Of a DNA stretch of 64,000 nt, positions 30,616 to 40,766 are shown in pieces (the stretch's first letter is position 1; the number at the start of each line of letters is the position of its first letter). The stretch covers positions 170,473 to 234,472 of the forward strand of contig NZ_SRHX01000004.1 of NCBI RefSeq assembly GCF_004565475.1, in the 5' to 3' direction. Under the pieces are notes generated by a model. The model ran no database searches, was not told the origin of the DNA, and saw nothing but the letters and a program-made list of their open reading frames with translations. The stretch comes from Lonepinella koalarum (GTDB lineage: Bacteria > Pseudomonadota > Gammaproteobacteria > Enterobacterales > Pasteurellaceae). The translations under genes were made by a program, and so were the position numbers.

Positions 30616-31173
30616 CTAAAAATCCAATAATTCTTTTTCTTTATCGGCTAACACTTCATCCACTTTTTTAATGAAACTATCAGTGATTTTTTGGATTTCT
30701 TCTTCTGCTTTACGTTGATCGTTTTCGCTGATTTCTTTGTCTTTTAACAAGGCTTTGATTTTATCGTTAGCGTCACGGCGAACATTACGAATTGCCACTT
30801 TACCTTGTTCCCCTTCGCTTTTGACTAATTTAATTAAATCACGACGACGTTCTTCGGTTAACGGAGGTAATGGCACACGAATGGTGGTGCCAGCAGAAGA
30901 TGGGTTTAAACCTAAATCAGAGGTTAAAATCGCTTTTTCCACTGCTTGAATTAAAGAACGATCAAAAACCGTTACCGCAAGCGTACGAGCATCTTCTGCT
31001 ACCACGTTAGCTAATTGACGTAACGGTGTAGCTGAACCGTAGTATTCCACTTGAATCGCATCTAACAAAGAGGGTTGAGCTCGTCCCGTACGGATTTTTG
31101 CAATATGCCCTTTTAAGGCTTCAAGGCTTTTTTCCATACGATCTTGGGTGTCTTTTTTAATTTCGTTAATCAT
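30616..31173 (-). CDS. frr: Ribosome recycling factor
   Basis: Splits post-termination ribosomes together with EF-G, 185 residues, the family length. [20 protein letters not shown], the three-helix-bundle segment [12 protein letters not shown] and the [12 protein letters not shown] motif are intact. It is the last gene of the rpsB-tsf-pyrH-frr cluster, 68 bases after pyrH; an uptake signal lies in that gap near 31200. Confidence 0.98.
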   Translation of the reverse strand: MINEIKKDTQDRMEKSLEALKGHIAKIRTGRAQPSLLDAIQVEYYGSATPLRQLANVVAEDARTLAVTVFDRSLIQAVEKAILTSDLGLNPSSAGTTIRVPLPPLTEERRRDLIKLVKSEGEQGKVAIRNVRRDANDKIKALLKDKEISENDQRKAEEEIQKITDSFIKKVDEVLADKEKELLDF

Positions 31174-31241
31174 TGTTTTTCCTTTAATTTAATAAAATTT
31201 TACCGCACTTATAAATAATATGATACTTAATCTAAAATAAC

Positions 31242-31958
31242 TTAACCAGAGATTGTGGTCCCTTCACTTTCACCTAAAATCACTTGACGTAATGCTCCTG
31301 ATTTCCCCATATTAAATACCCGAATTGGAATACCATGGTCACGAGCAAGAGTAAAGGCGGCTAAATCCATTACTTGTAATTCTTTCTCAATCACTTGTGC
31401 AAAAGTGAGTTTTTGGAATAATTTGGCATTTGGATTTTTCGCAGGATCGCTGTCATACACACCATCTACTTTAGTGGCTTTCAATACCACATCAGCTTCA
31501 ATTTCAATACCACGTAAACAAGCGGCGGAATCGGTGGTAAAAAATGGACTACCTGTGCCTGCAGAGAAAATCACTACACGTTTTTCACGTAACATTTTGA
31601 TCGCTTCAGACCAGTTATAAGTATCGCAAATACCATTAAGTTGGAAAGCCGACATCAATTTCGCATTAACATCAGCACGGTGTAACGCATCACGCATTGC
31701 CAAGCCGTTCATCACAGTTGCCAACATACCCATATGGTCGCCGACGACACGGTTCATACCAGCTTTAGCAAGCTTTGCCCCGCGAAATAAGTTACCACCA
31801 CCTAACACGACCCCCACTTCGACGCCCATTTCGACTAACTCTTTGATTTCAATTGCCATTCTATCTAAAATAGAAGGATCAATACCAAAGCCTTCATCAC
31901 CTTGTAATGCTTCACCACTTAATTTAAGTAAAATACGTTTATAAATTGGCTTGCTCAT
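31242..31958 (-). CDS. pyrH: UMP kinase
   Basis: Phosphorylates UMP to UDP, 238 residues, hexameric amino-acid-kinase fold. [29 protein letters not shown] and the [15 protein letters not shown] motif are present. ATG 31958 gives [15 protein letters not shown] with AAGGGAT upstream; the longer open frame (8 codons more) is not supported. Third gene of rpsB-tsf-pyrH-frr but separated from tsf by a 287-base gap with a terminator and a long inverted repeat. Confidence 0.97.
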   Translation of the reverse strand: MSKPIYKRILLKLSGEALQGDEGFGIDPSILDRMAIEIKELVEMGVEVGVVLGGGNLFRGAKLAKAGMNRVVGDHMGMLATVMNGLAMRDALHRADVNAKLMSAFQLNGICDTYNWSEAIKMLREKRVVIFSAGTGSPFFTTDSAACLRGIEIEADVVLKATKVDGVYDSDPAKNPNAKLFQKLTFAQVIEKELQVMDLAAFTLARDHGIPIRVFNMGKSGALRQVILGESEGTTISG

Positions 31959-32096
31959 TTTTCTATCCCTTAAGATCTCCACATAAAATGCTTGCTATTA
32001 TAAAGCAACATTGCTTATCAGGAAATAGGCATAGCAGATCTATTTGAAATTCGTTGGAATCAGCAGTTATGGATGTTTCATTTAAAAAAGAATATA

Positions 32097-32164
32097 TTTT
32101 TATCAATCCGAGCCGTAAAATACTACCCTGAAAGACAGTGTTTTACGGCTCGGATTGATAAAAA
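32097..32164. repeat. 24-bp perfect inverted repeat between tsf and pyrH
   Basis: Arms at 32097-32120 and 32141-32164 are perfect reverse complements over 24 bp (core ATCAATCCGAGCCG), with a 20-base loop. T5 and A5 sit at the outer ends, so there is no U-run beyond the stem as a normal terminator would have. The function is unknown: it could be an RNase III site, a small mobile palindrome or a second terminator. Confidence 0.9.
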
Positions 32165-32215
32165 ATCTGTATTCCAAGAAACTAAAATAAAAAATCTAGA
32201 ACTTGAAATACAGAT
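32160..32215 (-). terminator. tsf terminator
   Basis: On the minus strand a 14-bp stem (32202-32215 with 32165-32178, one mismatch) is followed by TTTTTT. It lies 31 bases after the tsf stop. Its U-run overlaps the end of the 24-bp inverted repeat. Confidence 0.75.
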
Positions 32216-32245
32216 GATAAAAATCAGCTAACTTAATCGATCAAA

Positions 32246-33100
32246 TTAAGCGTTTCCGCCAGTGATTTTAGCCACTTCAGCCGCAAAATCTTCTTCTTTT
32301 TTCTCAATACCTTCACCCACTTCTAAACGAATGAAGTTAGTCACTGTCGCACCAGCGGCTTTTAAGAAATCGCCCACTGATTGTGATGGATCCATAACAA
32401 ACGGTTGACCTGTTAATGATACTTCGCCAGTGAATTTTTTCATACGACCTTCAACCATTTTTTCTGCGATTTCACGTGGTTTACCAGATTGCATAGCGAT
32501 ATCTACTTGAATTTCACGTTCGTGAGCAACCACTGCCGCAGGTACATCTTCAGGATTAACGAAGTCAGGACGGCTTGCCGCTACGTGCATTGCCACTTTT
32601 TTCAATAATTCTTCATTAGCGTTTTGACCTGCAACTAATACACCGATTTTCGCACCGTGTAAGTATGAACCGATTTCTGTGCCTTCTAAGAATTGAACAC
32701 GGCGAACCGTCATGTTTTCACCGATTTTTGCTACTAATGCAGCACGTTTTTCTTCGAAGTGTTTAGCTAAATCTTCGATTGAAATACCTTTGTTAGCTAC
32801 AGCATAGTCAGCCACTTCATTGGCTAAACCTAGGAAACCAGCATCTTTTGCGACGAAGTCAGTTTCACAGTTCATTTCAACTAATACACCAAAACCTGCA
32901 CCGATACGAGCAAGAATAACGCCTTCTGCTGCAATACGACCTGCTTTCTTAGCCGCTTTTGCTTGACCAGATTTACGCATATTGTCGATCGCTAATTCGA
33001 TGTCACCGTTCGCTTCAACTAATGCTTTTTTACATTCCATCATACCTGCACCAGTACGATCACGAAGTTCTTTTACTAATGATGCTGTAATTTCAGCCAT
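32246..33100 (-). CDS. tsf: Elongation factor Ts
   Basis: Nucleotide exchange factor for EF-Tu, 284 residues. The N-terminal UBA-like segment [21 protein letters not shown] and the exchange motif [11 protein letters not shown] are intact. It follows rpsB by 152 bases; a hairpin there (33183-33212) may reduce read-through. Confidence 0.98.
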   Translation of the reverse strand: MAEITASLVKELRDRTGAGMMECKKALVEANGDIELAIDNMRKSGQAKAAKKAGRIAAEGVILARIGAGFGVLVEMNCETDFVAKDAGFLGLANEVADYAVANKGISIEDLAKHFEEKRAALVAKIGENMTVRRVQFLEGTEIGSYLHGAKIGVLVAGQNANEELLKKVAMHVAASRPDFVNPEDVPAAVVAHEREIQVDIAMQSGKPREIAEKMVEGRMKKFTGEVSLTGQPFVMDPSQSVGDFLKAAGATVTNFIRLEVGEGIEKKEEDFAAEVAKITGGNA

Positions 33101-33182
33101 TTCTATTGTCCTCTAAATATTCTTGAATGGAAAGACGATGTTCAAAAATAGTTCAAAAAACACCGCACTTTTGGGAATTTGT

Positions 33183-33212
33183 TAAAACAGGGAACATTTG
33201 CCCCCTGTTTTA
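33183..33212 (-). terminator. Hairpin between rpsB and tsf
   Basis: TAAAACAGGG and CCCTGTTTTA form a 10-bp perfect stem with a 10-base loop. A similar partial terminator or processing hairpin sits between rpsB and tsf in enterics. No long U-run follows. Confidence 0.6.
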
Positions 33213-33252
33213 GTTACTGTTTTATAAGGGGCTTACACCTTATTTATGCAAA

Positions 33253-33984
33253 TTACTCTGCAACCGCTTCTTCTTCAGCGAATTTTTCTTCCACTGTGAT
33301 TTCAGCTTGACGACCTTCTTTAATCGCAGCTGCAGCCGCAGTTAAATATAATTGAATCGCACGAGTGGCATCATCATTACCCGGAATGATGAAATCAACG
33401 CCGTCTGGCGTTGCGTTAGTATCTACTACAGCAAATACTGGAATACCTAAGTTGTTCGCTTCTTTAACCGCAATATGTTCATAGTCTGCACCAATAACGA
33501 AAACCGCATCTGGGAGACCCGCCATATCTTTGATACCGCCAAGACTTAATTCCAATTTTTGCATTTCACGAGTACGATCTAATGCTTCTTTTTTGGTTAA
33601 TTTATCAAATGTACCATCTTGAGATTGAGTTTCGAAATCTTTTAAACGTTTAATTGATTGACGAACGGTTTTCCAGTTAGTCAACATACCACCTAACCAG
33701 CGGTGATTAACGTAATATTGTTGACAGTCTAATGCTGCGGCTTGAACTGCTTCGCTTGCTGCACGTTTGGTACCAACGAATAAGATTTTGCCGTTGTTGC
33801 TTGCGATGCGAGTTAATTCAGCTAATGCTTCATTGAATAACGGAAGGGTTTTTTCAAGATTTACGATATGAACGCCGTTACGAGCACCGAAAATGAATGG
33901 TTTCATTTTTGGATTCCAGTAACGAGTTTGGTGACCGAAATGTACGCCTGCGTTAATCATTTCACGCATTGAAACTTGTGCCAT
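33253..33984 (-). CDS. rpsB: 30S ribosomal protein S2
   Basis: Ribosomal protein of 243 residues. [37 protein letters not shown] and the [15 protein letters not shown] segment are typical. It heads the rpsB-tsf-pyrH-frr cluster. The leader carries a pairing structure that could be the S2 feedback target. Confidence 0.98.
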   Translation of the reverse strand: MAQVSMREMINAGVHFGHQTRYWNPKMKPFIFGARNGVHIVNLEKTLPLFNEALAELTRIASNNGKILFVGTKRAASEAVQAAALDCQQYYVNHRWLGGMLTNWKTVRQSIKRLKDFETQSQDGTFDKLTKKEALDRTREMQKLELSLGGIKDMAGLPDAVFVIGADYEHIAVKEANNLGIPVFAVVDTNATPDGVDFIIPGNDDATRAIQLYLTAAAAAIKEGRQAEITVEEKFAEEEAVAE

Positions 33985-34002
33985 AATATTTTCCTTTTAA
34001 TT

Positions 34003-34048
34003 GGGGTTGAGCCTCCACATATTCAGCAAACCGACCGTTTGGCACCCC
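34003..34048 (-). promoter_or_regulatory. Structured rpsB leader, candidate S2 autoregulatory element
   Basis: On the minus strand GGGGTGCC near 34041-34048 pairs with GGC and ACCCC near 34003-34013. Between them lies a small CAAAC/GTTTG hairpin. The structure ends about 20 bases before the start codon. S2 represses its own operon through an rpsB leader in gammaproteobacteria; assignment here is by position and pairing. Confidence 0.55.
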
Positions 34049-34194
34049 GATTTACCTATATAATATGTGTGTGTATTGTTAATAAAAAATAATGCTATTT
34101 TGTTTCCTTGATAACAAGGGCAAAAAGAGCGGTGCAATTTATACCATAAATTGCGATCAAAAACTAGCTAATTTTGGCAAAATTAGCAAAATAA

Positions 34195-34228
34195 AAGCCT
34201 ATTGCATTCATAATGATGTAATAGGCTT
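34195..34228 (-). terminator. ppiD terminator
   Basis: AAGCCTATT and AATAGGCTT form a 9-bp stem, followed on the minus strand by TTAT. It lies 20 bases after the ppiD stop and upstream of the rpsB leader. Confidence 0.75.
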
Positions 34229-34247
34229 AAAACAACTTGAAAAATAA

Positions 34248-36119
34248 TTATTCCGATTGTTGTTTCATAAAATCTTCATTAATCTCGATTTTTGCTTTGG
34301 CACGTAGGGATTTCAGTAAGTTCACTTGCAAATCTGTGGCTTTGTTATGCTCCACTTGTAAATCAAATTGATGACGAACTGCTTCTTCAATATTTGCATT
34401 TTCAATCTTATCTAACACCACAATCACCACATCGCCACTGTTAGTTTTAGCGGCTTGATAAGCCTTTTTACCGTCTTCTGCTTTCATGGCAAAAATCACA
34501 TCATTCAAAGCAGGATCTTTATTTTCGGCATACAGCCAAGTTTGTTCGGTGCCAAATTTTACATTATCCGGTAATGTATCTGTTTCCGATAACCCTTTAA
34601 CTAGACTTTCCGCTTGAGCGAAGACGGCTTTTTCCGCTTTTTGACGTTTTAAGAAAGTTGTAATTTCCGCTTTCGCTTCGTCTAAACTTTTTGTGCCTTG
34701 TGCTTTATGATCTAACACCCGAACCACAATAGAATGCTGTTCACCGACATTCATCGGTTCAGAATTTACATTACCTTGCGACACATCACCATCAAAAATC
34801 GCATTAACCACTGATGGAAAATTCAACTCTTTTGGTAACGCATTGCGTGGGAAATAATCGGTTTCTTTAATTTCCGCACCAACCACAGCGGCGGCAGAGG
34901 CTAATGATGTTTGATCTTCAAAGGCTTTTTCTGCGACTTTTTTCTCCATCGTATAGAATTGGGTGTTTAGCAATTCTTGACGAACTTGAGCGATAACCTT
35001 ATCTTTCACCTGCTCTAACGGTAGCACGACAGCTTCTTTACGATCGTTCACTTTCACAATATAATAATTGTCATCTACTTTAATCGGTGTACTGTATTGA
35101 CCCACTTCGACTAAAGTTGCTGCATCTTCAAAATCTTTTGGTAAATCACCATTATTTAACCAACCTAAATCACCGCCTTTTTCGGCAGATAATTTATCAC
35201 TGGATTTTGTTTTGGCTAATTCCGCAAAATCTGCACCATTTCGTAGGGCTTCATATACATCCAGTGCCTCTTTTTCATTCGGTAATTGAATATAGGCTAA
35301 ATGGTGCTGAGCTTTAGTGCTAAATTGATCTTTATTGTCTTGATAATATTGTTGAATTGCCGTATCAGTAACCGTCACATTTTTTTCCGCTACAGCTTTA
35401 GTTAAATCAATATATTGCACTTTGACTAATTCCGGTACGATAAAAGCAGATTTATTCGCATTATAATGATCAGCAATTTCTTGTTCTGTGACAGCTTGCT
35501 TATCTAACTCATCGGCTAACGGTAAACGAGCCAAACGCACTTGACGTTGTTGGAAGAATAATTGAGCAAATTCATTTTGCGTTTTTGGCATTAAAAACTC
35601 GGTTTCTATCAAACCACTTTGCAATTGCTCTAAACGCAGTGCTTCACGTAAATATTGTGCGTACATATCCGCGTTCATACCGTTGTTACGCAATACTTGT
35701 TGATAAGCATCTTGACTAAATTTGCCATCAATTTGGAACATTGGTGTTCTGACAATTTCTTGCTTAATACGTTCATCACTGACGGTTAAATTTAAATCAT
35801 TCACATATTGCGTTAATAATTGCTGATCAATCAAACGATTCAATACCGTACTTCTTAAGCCTTGACTAAATTCTGGCGTGTCTGCGACAGCGGCAAATTC
35901 TGCCCCCAGTTGGTTACTGATACGTTGATATTCATCATTATATTGTTGTTGGAATTGATGCTGAGAAACTTCTTCGCCATTCACTTTCACCGCCGAAGTA
36001 TCCACACTTGCACCAAGATAGCCATACATACCAGTAATAACGAATGAAATGGCGATGACTGCCAGAATCGCTTTTGCCACACCACTATTTGATGCGTTGT
36101 GCATTTTTTCCATGAACAT
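34248..36119 (-). CDS. ppiD: Periplasmic folding chaperone / peptidyl-prolyl isomerase D
   Basis: SecYEG-associated periplasmic chaperone, 623 residues. A single N-terminal membrane anchor (about 15-38, AKAILAVIAISFVITGMYGYLG) is followed by a SurA-N-like chaperone domain and one parvulin domain near residues 265-365 (AKTKSSDKLSAEKGGDLGWL). The start could be the ATG at 36119 (MFMEKM) or two codons later. It follows lon directly: hupB, which lies between them in enterics, is absent here. Confidence 0.95.
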   Translation of the reverse strand: MFMEKMHNASNSGVAKAILAVIAISFVITGMYGYLGASVDTSAVKVNGEEVSQHQFQQQYNDEYQRISNQLGAEFAAVADTPEFSQGLRSTVLNRLIDQQLLTQYVNDLNLTVSDERIKQEIVRTPMFQIDGKFSQDAYQQVLRNNGMNADMYAQYLREALRLEQLQSGLIETEFLMPKTQNEFAQLFFQQRQVRLARLPLADELDKQAVTEQEIADHYNANKSAFIVPELVKVQYIDLTKAVAEKNVTVTDTAIQQYYQDNKDQFSTKAQHHLAYIQLPNEKEALDVYEALRNGADFAELAKTKSSDKLSAEKGGDLGWLNNGDLPKDFEDAATLVEVGQYSTPIKVDDNYYIVKVNDRKEAVVLPLEQVKDKVIAQVRQELLNTQFYTMEKKVAEKAFEDQTSLASAAAVVGAEIKETDYFPRNALPKELNFPSVVNAIFDGDVSQGNVNSEPMNVGEQHSIVVRVLDHKAQGTKSLDEAKAEITTFLKRQKAEKAVFAQAESLVKGLSETDTLPDNVKFGTEQTWLYAENKDPALNDVIFAMKAEDGKKAYQAAKTNSGDVVIVVLDKIENANIEEAVRHQFDLQVEHNKATDLQVNLLKSLRAKAKIEINEDFMKQQSE

Positions 36120-36177
36120 GGGCGTTAATCCTATTGTTATCCAAAAATCTTATGAATTATAAACGAAACCGCGCTGA

Positions 36178-36212
36178 AAAAAAACCGCACTTTAAAAAAA
36201 GCACGGTTTCAC
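36178..36212 (-). terminator. lon terminator
   Basis: AAACCG and CGGTTT pair on the minus strand, the right arm being part of an uptake signal (AAAGTGCGGT), followed by a run of eight T. It lies 11 bases after the lon stop. Confidence 0.75.
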
Positions 36213-36222
36213 AAGCTAATGA

Positions 36223-38643
36223 TTAGTTCACCGTTGGTGCAATCTTGCTGGTTTTTCGGGTACGTGGCACTTTCACCACATTTACTGGTGAAAGTTTAAC
36301 GATTTCAACACCTTCTGGTGGATTTTGTAATGCAATGGTTAATACTTCATCAATACTTTCTACCGCATGAATGGTTAAATTATTTTTGGCATTTTCAGGG
36401 ATTTCTTCCAGATCTTTCACGTTCTCTTTTGGAATAATCACCGTTTTAATGCCACCACGGTGAGCCGCTAATAATTTCTCTTTTAAACCACCGATGGGTA
36501 ATACTTTACCTCGTAAGCTAATTTCACCTGTCATTGCCACATCAGCACGCACAGGATTACCCGTTAAGCAAGAAACCAGTGCGGTACACATGGCAATCCC
36601 AGCACTTGGGCCATCTTTCGGAGTCGCTCCGTCTGGCACGTGAATATGGATATCGCGTTTTTCATGGAAGTCGTTGGCAATGCCTAATTTCTCGGCACGG
36701 GAACGGACGACTGTCATCGCCGCTTGAATACTCTCTTTCATTACATCACCAAGAGACCCCGTAAAGGTTAATTTACCTTTACCCACTACTGAAGCGGTTT
36801 CAATAGTCAGTAAATCACCACCTACTTCTGTCCAAGCAAGACCTGTCACTTCCCCTACCCGATTTTGGGTATCCGCTAAACCGAAGTCAAATCGTTTCAC
36901 ACCGAGATAATCGTGTAAATTGGCTGCATTGACCGTAATAGATTTCGCTTTTTTATTTAACAAGAGATTCTTCACAGTTTTACGACAAATTTTAGAAATT
37001 TCACGCTCAAGACTACGTACGCCTGCTTCACGTGTGTAGTAACGAATAATATCTAAAATTGCACTGTCTTCAATGATTAACTCACCTGCTTTTAAGCCGT
37101 TACGCTCCATTTGCTTGGCGATTAAATGCCCTGTAGCAATATTCAATTTCTCATCTTCGGTATAGCCTGATAAACGAATCACTTCCATACGATCCAACAA
37201 CGGTGCAGGTATATTCATAGAATTGGAAGTCGCTACAAACATCACATCAGATAAATCATAATCCACTTCTAAGTAATGGTCATTAAACTTCGTATTCTGT
37301 TCTGGATCAAGCACTTCCAACAAGGCAGAAGCGGGATCGCCACGGTGATCCATTGCCATTTTATCAATTTCATCAAGCAAGAATAACGGATTTTTTACCC
37401 CGACTTTTGCCATTTTTTGGATCAATCTACCGGGTAATGAACCAATATAGGTTTTACGATGTCCACGAATTTCCGCTTCATCACGCACCCCACCTAATGC
37501 CATACGTACATATTTACGCCCTGTAGCATTAGCAATAGATTGACCAAGGGATGTTTTACCTACCCCCGGTGGTCCCACTAAGCAAAGGATCGGTCCCTTG
37601 ATTTTATTCAATCGAGTTTGCACCGCAAGATATTCTAAAATGCGTTCTTTGACACGCTCTAAACCATAATGATCCGCATCTAAGACTTGTTGAGCTTTGG
37701 CTAGATCTTTTTTCACTTTAGTGGTTTTATGCCAAGGCACTTGTAACATCCAGTCAATATAGCTCCGCACCACAGTAGCTTCAGATGACATTGGAGACAT
37801 CATTTTAAGCTTTTTCAACTCCGCATCCACTTTTTCTTTGGCTTCTTTAGGCAATTTCGCTTCATCTAATTTTTTGGCCAGCTGATCTAATTCGCTTTCA
37901 TCTGGATTTTCATCATCATTGCCTAATTCTTTACGAATTGCCTTAATCTGCTCATTAAGATAATAATTGCGTTGTGTTTTCTCCATTTGCTCTTTGACTT
38001 TAGTGCGAATACGTTTTTCCACTTGCATTAAGTCGCTTTCGCTTTCCATGGTTCCGAGCAAATATTCCATACGAACTTGCACATTAGGTTGTTCTAAGAC
38101 AACTTGTTTATGACGTAATGCAACCGGTAAATGCGCCGCTAAGGTATCTGCAAAACGATCAAATTCCACAATAGCACTGAGTGCGTTGAGCATTTCAGGT
38201 TGAATTTTTTTATTTTGTTTAACAAATTGATCAAATTCATTCAGAATCATATCACGCAACACGCGCATATCTTTTTCATCACCATAACTAGTTTTGATCA
38301 GTTCAATATTGGCAGAGAAATAGCCTTTATCGGTAATTTCATTGATCTTAGCACGTTGCTGCCCCTCTACTAACACTTTGACAGTACCATCTGGCAATTT
38401 CAATAATTGAATGATATTAACAATAGTGCCGACATCAAATAAATCTGCGATATTCGGTTCTTCAATATCGGCTTGTTTTTGTGAAACTAATAATAATTGC
38501 TTGCCCGATTCCATAGCTTGTTCAAGGCTACGAATAGATTTCTCACGCCCTACAAATAATGGCATCACCATATACGGGAAAACCACGACATCTCTTAATG
38601 GGAGGACGGGAATTTCTCGTTGTTTATCCTGTTCTGCTGTCAT
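36223..38643 (-). CDS. lon: ATP-dependent protease Lon
   Basis: Cytoplasmic AAA+ protease, 806 residues. N-terminal substrate domain ([23 protein letters not shown]), Walker [10 protein letters not shown], Walker [11 protein letters not shown], and the C-terminal Ser-Lys protease with [10 protein letters not shown] (catalytic Ser) and [14 protein letters not shown] (catalytic Lys). The length is a little over the enteric 784. A sigma-32-like promoter lies just upstream, consistent with heat induction. Confidence 0.98.
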   Translation of the reverse strand: MTAEQDKQREIPVLPLRDVVVFPYMVMPLFVGREKSIRSLEQAMESGKQLLLVSQKQADIEEPNIADLFDVGTIVNIIQLLKLPDGTVKVLVEGQQRAKINEITDKGYFSANIELIKTSYGDEKDMRVLRDMILNEFDQFVKQNKKIQPEMLNALSAIVEFDRFADTLAAHLPVALRHKQVVLEQPNVQVRMEYLLGTMESESDLMQVEKRIRTKVKEQMEKTQRNYYLNEQIKAIRKELGNDDENPDESELDQLAKKLDEAKLPKEAKEKVDAELKKLKMMSPMSSEATVVRSYIDWMLQVPWHKTTKVKKDLAKAQQVLDADHYGLERVKERILEYLAVQTRLNKIKGPILCLVGPPGVGKTSLGQSIANATGRKYVRMALGGVRDEAEIRGHRKTYIGSLPGRLIQKMAKVGVKNPLFLLDEIDKMAMDHRGDPASALLEVLDPEQNTKFNDHYLEVDYDLSDVMFVATSNSMNIPAPLLDRMEVIRLSGYTEDEKLNIATGHLIAKQMERNGLKAGELIIEDSAILDIIRYYTREAGVRSLEREISKICRKTVKNLLLNKKAKSITVNAANLHDYLGVKRFDFGLADTQNRVGEVTGLAWTEVGGDLLTIETASVVGKGKLTFTGSLGDVMKESIQAAMTVVRSRAEKLGIANDFHEKRDIHIHVPDGATPKDGPSAGIAMCTALVSCLTGNPVRADVAMTGEISLRGKVLPIGGLKEKLLAAHRGGIKTVIIPKENVKDLEEIPENAKNNLTIHAVESIDEVLTIALQNPPEGVEIVKLSPVNVVKVPRTRKTSKIAPTVN

Positions 38644-38682
38644 CTTCTTTCTCTTTATTTAAAATTCGGTTACATGGAACTA

Positions 38683-38711
38683 ATATAAGGCTAACCATGG
38701 CGAAGTTCAAG
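38683..38711 (-). promoter_or_regulatory. Candidate sigma-32 promoter of lon
   Basis: On the minus strand CTTGAAC (38705-38711), a 14-bp spacer and CCTTATAT (38683-38690) resemble the heat-shock consensus. lon is a sigma-32 target in enterics. Confidence 0.6.
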
Positions 38712-38724
38712 GTGAAATAGGTAA

Positions 38725-38751
38725 AAAGTACGGTTAATTTAACCGCACTTT
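38725..38751. terminator. Inverted uptake-signal pair after clpX
   Basis: AAAGTACGGTTAA and TTAACCGCACTTT form a 13-bp stem with one mismatch and a 1-base centre, 15 bases after the clpX stop. One arm is an exact uptake signal, the other differs by one base. Confidence 0.7.
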
Positions 38752-38765
38752 GGGGAGATAAAACA

Positions 38766-40007
38766 CTATTTATATTCTAATGTTGGTTTTGTACTATCAT
38801 TAATCACGCTTTCATCTACCACGACTTTGACCAAATTCTCCATGGACGGCAAATCGTACATGGTATCTAATAACACGCCTTCCACAATAGAACGTAACCC
38901 CCTTGCCCCTGTTTTACGCGCAAGGGCTTTTTTTGCCATAGCTGTCAAGGCTTCTGGAGTAAATTCCAATTTCACATTTTCTAAATTAAACAGGGCTTGA
39001 TATTGTTTCACCAAGGCATTTTTTGGTTCGGTTAAAATTTGAATTAAGGCTTGTTCATCTAATTCACTTAACGGTGCAACCACCGGTAAACGTCCGACAA
39101 ATTCAGGGATCATACCAAATTTAATCAAATCTTCGGTTTCAATTTGTTGGAATAATTCGGACAGACTTAATTCATCTTGCTCACCTTTCACTTCCGCGCC
39201 AAAGCCAATACCGCTGCCTACGTAAACACGTTTTTGGATAATTTTATCTAAGCCTGAGAATGCACCACCACAAATAAACAGGATTTTTGATGTATCGACT
39301 TTCAACATATCCTGTTGTGGATGTTTACGTCCACCTTGCGGCGGCACAGATGCGATGGTGCCTTCAATCAATTTCAATAAAGCTTGCTGTACACCTTCAC
39401 CAGAGACATCACGAGTAATAGATGGGTTTTCCGATTTACGGGTAATTTTATCAATCTCATCAATATAAATAATCCCTTGTTCGGCTTTTTCCGTGTCATA
39501 ATCACAATTTTGCAATAAGCGTTGAATCACATTTTCGACATCTTCACCTACATATCCTGCTTCCGTTAAAGTGGTGGCATCTGCCATGGCAAACGGTACA
39601 TTTAACATTCTTGCCAAGGTTTGGGCTAATAAGGTTTTACCACTGCCCGTTGGTCCGATCAACAATACATTACTTTTCGCTAATTCCACTTCATCGGTTT
39701 GATGATTGGAACGCAAGCGTTTGTAATGATTATATAACGCCACAGCTAATACTTTTTTTGCATAATCTTGACCGATAACATAATCATCTAGATTTGCTCG
39801 AATTTCATGTGGTGTGGGTAGTTTGGTTGCTGCGTTCTTATCCGTTTCAGGTTGTTCTGTAACGCCTGTATTTTCTTCCTGCAATAAATTGTGGCAAAGT
39901 TCAATACAATCACCACAAATATAACCAGAAGTCCCTGCAATTAATTTGCCTACTTCATCCTGTGCTTTGCCACAAAACGAACAGCAGGTATCTTTTTCAT
40001 TTGCCAT
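38766..40007 (-). CDS. clpX: ATP-dependent Clp protease ATP-binding subunit ClpX
   Basis: Unfoldase of the ClpXP protease, 413 residues. The N-terminal zinc-binding domain has CSFCGK and CGDCIELC. The AAA+ core follows with Walker A GPTGSGKT, Walker [11 protein letters not shown], and the sensor-2 [10 protein letters not shown]. The ClpP-contacting IGF loop appears as [11 protein letters not shown]. It lies 24 bases after clpP; an operon. Confidence 0.98.
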   Translation of the reverse strand: MANEKDTCCSFCGKAQDEVGKLIAGTSGYICGDCIELCHNLLQEENTGVTEQPETDKNAATKLPTPHEIRANLDDYVIGQDYAKKVLAVALYNHYKRLRSNHQTDEVELAKSNVLLIGPTGSGKTLLAQTLARMLNVPFAMADATTLTEAGYVGEDVENVIQRLLQNCDYDTEKAEQGIIYIDEIDKITRKSENPSITRDVSGEGVQQALLKLIEGTIASVPPQGGRKHPQQDMLKVDTSKILFICGGAFSGLDKIIQKRVYVGSGIGFGAEVKGEQDELSLSELFQQIETEDLIKFGMIPEFVGRLPVVAPLSELDEQALIQILTEPKNALVKQYQALFNLENVKLEFTPEALTAMAKKALARKTGARGLRSIVEGVLLDTMYDLPSMENLVKVVVDESVINDSTKPTLEYK

Positions 40008-40031
40008 GTTTACTTTCCAAATTTGTTATTT

Positions 40032-40613
40032 TTAACGTTTCACTAAAACGCTATCCACTAAACCGTAAATTTTCGCTTCTTCGGCGGACATAAAATTATC
40101 ACGATCAGTATCTTTCTCAATCTTTTCGAGGGGTTGTCCCGTATGGAATGCCAAACGTTCATTTAAGGTATGCTTAATTTTTAAAATTTCTTGAGCATGA
40201 ATTTGAATATCTGACGCTTGACCACGGAAACCGCCTAAAGGCTGGTGAATCATTACGCGAGCATGGGGTAAAGCTGCACGTTTGCCAGCGGTTCCCCCCG
40301 CTAATAAAAACGCGCCCATTGAACAGGCTTGACCGATACAAAGAGTTCGCACATCTGGCTTAATAAATTGCATGGTATCATAAATCGCCATACCCGCTGT
40401 CACTGAACCACCGGGGCTGTTAATATAAATATTAATATCTTTATCTGGATTTTCGGATTCTAAAAATAATAATTGCGCAACAATCAAATTCGCCATATTG
40501 TCTTCAACTTCACCGCTTAAAAAAATAACACGTTCTTTTAACAAGCGTGAGTAAATATCGTAAGCACGCTCACCACGAGCATTTTGCTCAACGACCATAG
40601 GAATAACTGACAT
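40032..40613 (-). CDS. clpP: ATP-dependent Clp protease proteolytic subunit ClpP
   Basis: Serine protease ring subunit, 193 residues. Catalytic S98 lies in [11 protein letters not shown] and H123 in MIHQPLGG; the Asp follows in the TDRDNFMS segment. It sits between tig and clpX. An inverted uptake-signal pair separates it from tig. Confidence 0.98.
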   Translation of the reverse strand: MSVIPMVVEQNARGERAYDIYSRLLKERVIFLSGEVEDNMANLIVAQLLFLESENPDKDINIYINSPGGSVTAGMAIYDTMQFIKPDVRTLCIGQACSMGAFLLAGGTAGKRAALPHARVMIHQPLGGFRGQASDIQIHAQEILKIKHTLNERLAFHTGQPLEKIEKDTDRDNFMSAEEAKIYGLVDSVLVKR

Positions 40614-40684
40614 AACCTTCTCCGTAAAATTATCAAGTTTGGGCTATTCTACCCGAAAAAGTACTTTGACTAAACAAATTAAAC

Positions 40685-40743
40685 AAAAAGTGCGGTCAAT
40701 TTCTAACGAATTTTAAAACTCGTCAAAAAATAACCGCACTTTT
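40685..40743. terminator. Inverted uptake-signal pair between tig and clpP
   Basis: AAAAAGTGCGGT (40685-40696) pairs with ACCGCACTTTT (40733-40743) over a 36-base AT-rich loop, between the tig stop and clpP. It could give partial termination so clpPX also depends on its own promoter. Confidence 0.6.
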
Positions 40744-40766
40744 AAGCGTTAATCTAATCTCGCTGA

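Noticed and set aside
36534..36764. Plus-strand open frame antisense to lon
   Set aside because: Shadow of a conserved protease domain, with no ribosome site or family match.
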